DNA of 5,293 nucleotides from Granulicella sp. Its GTDB lineage: Bacteria; Acidobacteriota; Terriglobia; Terriglobales; Acidobacteriaceae. The stretch lies in assembly GCA_003133205.1 (NCBI GenBank), contig PKWK01000014.1, positions 1-5,293 of the forward strand. The letters are read 5' to 3'. The notes beneath the pieces are model-generated. The model ran no database searches. It worked only from the letters and a program-made list of their open reading frames with translations, and was not told where the DNA came from. Made by a program: the position numbers and the translations under genes. Position 1 is the stretch's first letter. Each line of letters begins with the position of its first letter. This document shows, piece by piece, positions 4,691-5,293 of the stretch.

Positions 4691-4720
4691 CAGTTTGGGG
4701 ACGTTTGGGAACGTTTGTGC
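4691..4720 (+). repeat. 10-bp-period triple direct repeat
   Basis: CAGTTTGGGG, ACGTTTGGGA, ACGTTTGTGC: three exactly adjacent decamers sharing the GTTTG core at one helical turn spacing. Too few and too short to call an iteron array. Confidence 0.4.
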
Positions 4721-4993
4721 TGCGGCACGGTGCGTAACTTCCAGTGGACCATTCTGAAAAGGCTGTTTTCGCTCCCGAGATGTAAAACGGCGTCCAGGTA
4801 CCTCCGGAGTCGACTTCAACTATTTTCGGGTCATTTTCGAACTCTCCGGCGACCTTTCGGGAGGGGTGATTCTGGCTCCTGGTGGAGAGCCAATCTGGAG
4901 GAGTTAAGGACGCAGCTGAAGCGGCTGCCCGGCGGGAAAAATGGGTGTGGATCTGGGGCCGGGACGGGATCGCCGCCGGGTGAGTGGAAGCAA

Positions 4994-5052
4994 GCTGAAA
5001 ACCTCTGCGGAGGGCTGCGGTGGCCTGACTGGAATAGACGACCAAGGGGCAA
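4994..5052 (+). repeat. Dispersed ~65-bp repeat, copy 2
   Basis: Begins GCTGAAAACCTCTGC, then GAGGGCTGCGGTGGCCTGAC and CGACCAAGGGGC. It is 483 bp from copy 1. Just upstream, GGGATCGCCGCCGGG (about 4967-4981) resembles the tail of copy 3 (GGGATCGCCGACGGG), suggesting remnants of an older, longer or tandem unit. Confidence 0.6.
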
Positions 5053-5095
5053 GTTTAGGCCTTTTTTCACCCCGGCCGAACCCCCTTCCGAAGGC

Positions 5096-5121
5096 TATTA
5101 CCTGCACCGTTGCAAGTAATA
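5096..5121. repeat. 11-bp inverted repeat with 4-base loop
   Basis: TATTACCTGCA (5096-5106), loop CCGT, TGCAAGTAATA (5111-5121). Ten of eleven positions match, and on the minus-strand RNA the odd pair is a G-U wobble. No T-run follows in either direction, so it does not look like a simple terminator; it may be a protein site or the relic end of a small mobile element. Confidence 0.45.
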
Positions 5122-5141
5122 AACAAGATGACTGAAAGCCA

Positions 5142-5206
5142 GCTGGGAACCTCTGCGAAGGACTGCTGTGGGCTGGCTGGGATGACGGCGGGATAGGGGC
5201 GAGGGG
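5142..5206 (+). repeat. Dispersed ~65-bp repeat, copy 3
   Basis: Begins GCTGGGAACCTCTGC, then GAAGGACTGCTGTGGGCTGG and CTGGGATGACGG, ending GGCGAGGGG and followed by GATCGCCGACGGG. It is 148 bp from copy 2 in the same orientation. It shares GGAACCTCTGCG with copy 2 and the GGCGAGGGG end with copy 1. Confidence 0.55.
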
Positions 5207-5293
5207 ATCGCCGACGGGCGCGCGAGGGAAGTTTTTGTGTGGGTTGGACGAAGGGTCCAGGTTGGGTCGCCCGTGCGCGAGGGAGATATTTAA

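Larger units (their letters stand above)
4505..5293. other. Gene-poor, G-rich right flank with repeats
   Basis: No frame here is convincing. The longest (minus 5045-4389) is Pro/Ser/Arg-rich, has no strong ribosome site, runs through repeat copies and overlaps the 3' end of the 145-residue gene antisense. Plus-strand frames at 4715-5119 and 4941-5135 are similarly low in complexity. What can be seen is three diverged copies of a ~65-bp repeat, a G-quadruplex motif, a 10-bp-period triple repeat and an inverted repeat, each listed separately. No tRNA, CRISPR array or insertion-sequence gene is visible. Confidence 0.55.

Noticed and set aside
4389..5045. 218-residue minus-strand frame in the right flank
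   Set aside because: Pro/Ser/Arg-rich text without motifs, running through two repeat copies and antisense into a better-supported gene. The copies lie 483 bp apart, a multiple of three, which explains its internally repeated protein text.
4511..5206. CRISPR array
   Set aside because: The three repeat copies are too diverged, unevenly spaced (483 and 148 bp) and not palindromic, and no cas gene is present.

Overview
The window carries a compact bacterial ubiquitin-like (Ubl) conjugation operon with its own divergent regulatory pair, flanked by gene debris on the left and a gene-poor, repeat-bearing stretch on the right. The DNA is moderately GC-rich, has sigma70-type promoters and uses good Shine-Dalgarno sites. 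It is clearly bacterial, but the host cannot be named from the sequence; a soil-type bacterium (Acidobacteriota or Proteobacteria) is only a guess.

Left flank (1-630): no intact gene. Two relics can be read. One is the N-terminal DNA-binding part of a tyrosine integrase on the minus strand. The other is the last ~40 residues of a type I restriction HsdM methylase on the plus strand, whose stop lies 8 bp from the convergent stop of the Ubl operon. Together they suggest a mobile or defence island that has turned over.

Ubl operon (2917 down to 631, minus strand): a consensus-like promoter (TTGACA, 17 bp, CATAAT) drives three overlapping, translationally coupled genes. The first encodes a 120-residue Ubl with a His-rich coiled-coil N-terminus and a C-terminus ending Gly-Gly-Arg-Ala. 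The second encodes a 126-residue E2-like protein of the prokaryotic E2 family E type. The third encodes a 499-residue fusion of a JAB metallopeptidase and an E1/ThiF adenylyltransferase. The expected flow is that JAB trims the Ubl to Gly-Gly and/or removes it from targets, E1 adenylates it, and E2 passes it on. Neither E1 nor E2 has a cysteine at the usual catalytic place, which is the most interesting biochemical question here.

Regulators (2964-3938, plus strand): a divergent XRE-family repressor is followed at once by an ImmA/IrrE-family protein. This layout resembles the CapH/CapP-type regulators found beside CBASS and other defence systems. GAGAA-core half-sites overlap both divergent promoters, so the repressor probably controls the Ubl operon and itself.

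Next gene (4067-4504, plus strand): an unrecognised 145-residue protein. Its Shine-Dalgarno lies inside the 3' arm of a 9-bp plus 3-bp hairpin formed by its own leader. Two alternative -10 hexamers would start transcripts with or without the 5' arm.

Right flank (4505-5293): no convincing gene. It holds three diverged copies of a ~65-bp repeat, a five-tract G-quadruplex motif, a 10-bp-period triple repeat and an 11-bp-arm inverted repeat.
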